From assembly GCA_004017535.1 (NCBI GenBank), contig SAJS01000016.1, positions 1 to 64,000 of the forward strand: a stretch of DNA of 64,000 bases, read 5' to 3'. How positions within the stretch are numbered: position 1 is the first letter of the stretch; every line of letters begins with the position of its first letter. Shown here one piece after another: positions 63,139 to 64,000 of the stretch. The DNA comes from Mesorhizobium sp. GTDB lineage: Bacteria > Pseudomonadota > Alphaproteobacteria > Rhizobiales > Rhizobiaceae. The notes under the pieces are model-generated. The model did not search any database, was not told the origin of the DNA, and worked only from the letters and a program-made list of their open reading frames with translations. A program made the translations under genes and the position numbers.

Positions 63139-63267
63139 GATTCCCTCCAAATTCCCCGCCCCCGCCATCATGGTCACATGATTGTCAAAAGCTCAAGACA
63201 GCTTGAAATTCCGCCTGTTTGGGCCATTCTGGGGACGGGCGGACTTGGCTGGACAAGGAGATCCACG

Positions 63268-63723
63268 ATGGGCCTTTTCGACAATGCCGTTCCCGGCGGG
63301 AATATCACCAAACCGCTGATGATCGCGCTCGGCGCGCTTTTGGTCGGCAAGATGCTCAGCGGCAAAAGTGAGGAACCGGCCGCGCCGCAAGTGCCGGCGC
63401 CGGCGCCTGCTGGGACCGGCGCGTCCGCCGATGGCGGCCTGCTCGGTGGGCTCGGCGGACTGCTCGACAAGCTCAGGGATGCCGGCCACGGCAATGTCGC
63501 CGACTCCTGGGTCGGCACCGGCCAGAACCAGCCGATTCACCCGAGCGATCTCGGCTCGGCGCTCGGGCCGGCGGTGATCCGCGAGATCGCCCAGCGCACC
63601 GGCATGAACGAGCAGGAGCTGCTGCAGCAACTCTCCACGGCGCTGCCCGGCATCGTCGACAAGCTGACACCGAACGGCCAGATCCCGCAGAACCATCAGG
63701 TCGCTTCGGCTTTCAACAGCTGA
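63268..63723 (+). CDS. YidB-like (DUF937) protein
   Basis: 151 aa. MGLFDNAVPGGNITKPLMIALGALLVGKMLSG, a Pro/Ala linker, a Gly/Leu-rich GGLLGGLGGLLDKLRDAGHG, then the family domain VADSWVGTGQNQPIHPSDLGSALGPAVIREIAQRTGMNEQELLQQLSTALPGIVDKLTPNGQIP. Function unknown. AAGGAG lies before ATG 63268. Confidence 0.9.
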   Translation: MGLFDNAVPGGNITKPLMIALGALLVGKMLSGKSEEPAAPQVPAPAPAGTGASADGGLLGGLGGLLDKLRDAGHGNVADSWVGTGQNQPIHPSDLGSALGPAVIREIAQRTGMNEQELLQQLSTALPGIVDKLTPNGQIPQNHQVASAFNS

Positions 63724-63742
63724 GTGGCTGGACGAAAGGCAA

Positions 63743-63773
63743 TGCGCTGCGCGCTACGGCGCGCGGCGTTTTT
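63743..63773 (+). terminator. Terminator of the YidB-like gene
   Basis: TGCGCTGCGCGC...GCGCGCGGCG followed by TTTTTG, 20 bp after the stop. The stem is imperfect. Confidence 0.6.
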
Positions 63774-63801
63774 GTGCGATTGGCGGCAGGGGCGGGAAAT
63801 C

Positions 63802-63875
63802 TGGAGCGGGTAGCGGGAATCGAACCCGCATATTCAGCTTGGAAGGCTGCTGCTCTACCACTGAGCTATACCCGC
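63802..63875 (-). tRNA. tRNA-Gly (anticodon TCC)
   Basis: On the minus strand GCGGGTA...TACCCGC acceptor stem, GCTCAGTGGTAGAGC D arm, anticodon stem-loop CAGCCTTCCAAGCTG with TCC, T arm GCGGGTTCGATTCCCGC. The CCA end is encoded (63804-63802). All arms pair. Confidence 0.97.
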
Positions 63876-63963
63876 GCCTTGCACTGAGGTACCGGATTCA
63901 CCCGAAAAGCGCCATGCACTTTTCAGTCCGAGACTTTTCGTTTCAGGGCTTCCGGGCCGGCAG

Positions 63964-64000
63964 TGGTGGAGAGGGTTGGATTCGAACCAACGTAGGCTAA
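63964..64000 (-). tRNA. tRNA-Tyr, 3' part only
   Basis: The T arm ACGTTGGTTCGAATCCAAC, acceptor 3' strand CCTCTCC and encoded ACCA are visible; the remaining 5' part is beyond the window edge. The sequence before the T arm (TTAGCCT) fits the long variable arm of bacterial tRNA-Tyr. Its identity without the anticodon is an inference. Confidence 0.75.

Noticed and set aside
63897-63952. A further copy of the palindromic repeat between the two tRNA genes
   Set aside because: CCGAAAAGCGCCATGCACTTTTC is suggestive, but the outer arms are missing; too weak to list.

Overview
The window looks like the chromosome of a Rhizobiales alphaproteobacterium, most likely Mesorhizobium or a close relative. 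The DNA is GC-rich. It carries both bacterial-type glutamine synthetase (glnA, next to glnB) and eukaryote-type GSII (glnII) beside a DUF2735 gene. Its pyruvate dehydrogenase E1 beta has its own lipoyl domain, and the eno - ftsB-like - pdhA - pdhB - pdhC order is one seen in rhizobia. A palindromic repeat family centred on CATGATG...CGAAAAGT recurs between genes. The genus is inferred from recalled similarity, not from a search.

Layout. 1-8.6 kb: pdhC (cut by the left edge), pdhB, pdhA, an FtsB-like protein and eno, all on the minus strand; then a tiny lipoprotein (+), a PRC-barrel gene with a likely EcfG/RpoE2 promoter, kdsA, a glyoxalase-like gene and a Dabb gene. 8.7-12.6 kb: a type II NADH dehydrogenase, a 5-formyl-THF cyclo-ligase, and a divergent Lrp-type regulator and alanine dehydrogenase. 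12.6-14.6 kb: a gene-poor accessory stretch with several terminator hairpins, a DUF1203 gene, a frameshifted zinc-ribbon gene and a 69-aa conserved-looking gene. 14.6-17.9 kb: a sulfur operon, cysK - alaX - sseA - GNAT. 18-22.4 kb: an SDR, an alpha/beta hydrolase, a DEAD-box-type helicase and a toxin-antitoxin pair whose toxin is frameshifted. 22.5-26.1 kb: pccB followed by two glycosyltransferases instead of pccA. 26.1-31.6 kb: NAD(P)HX repair enzyme and the nitrogen core glnB-glnA and glnII/DUF2735, with sigma-54-type promoters visible before glnB and glnII. 31.7-36.7 kb: MHS-family transporter with a large inserted periplasmic domain, ATP12 chaperone, EamA transporter, small membrane protein, RluC. 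36.8-40.9 kb: DUF779 - aldehyde dehydrogenase - AcoR-like regulator with a perfect 18-bp palindrome between them, and an LpxO/AspH-like hydroxylase. 41-44.8 kb: rarA, a Do-family protease and an orphan plus-strand gene.

44.8-60.8 kb is the alpha/spc/S10 ribosomal superoperon, read leftward: tuf, rpsJ, rplC-D-W-B, rpsS, rplV, rpsC, rplP, rpmC, rpsQ, rplN-X-E, rpsN, rpsH, rplF-R, rpsE, rpmD, rplO, secY, adk, rpsM, rpsK, rpoA, rplQ. Several spacers in it hold palindromic repeats. rpsL-rpsG-fusA do not precede tuf. Instead the upstream side of tuf holds an EamA gene, a sulfotransferase, GlsB, a YidB-like gene, tRNA-Gly and tRNA-Tyr, which resembles the flank of the other tuf copy in related genomes. 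That junction is either a tuf-tuf rearrangement or an assembly collapse, and is the structural point most worth checking.

I found no convincing wholly new multi-gene system, no CRISPR array, no insertion sequence and no prophage. The most useful leads are the tuf junction, the repeat-laden ribosomal operon, the regulator/palindrome/aldehyde dehydrogenase unit, the two single-base frameshifts and the transporter with an inserted domain.
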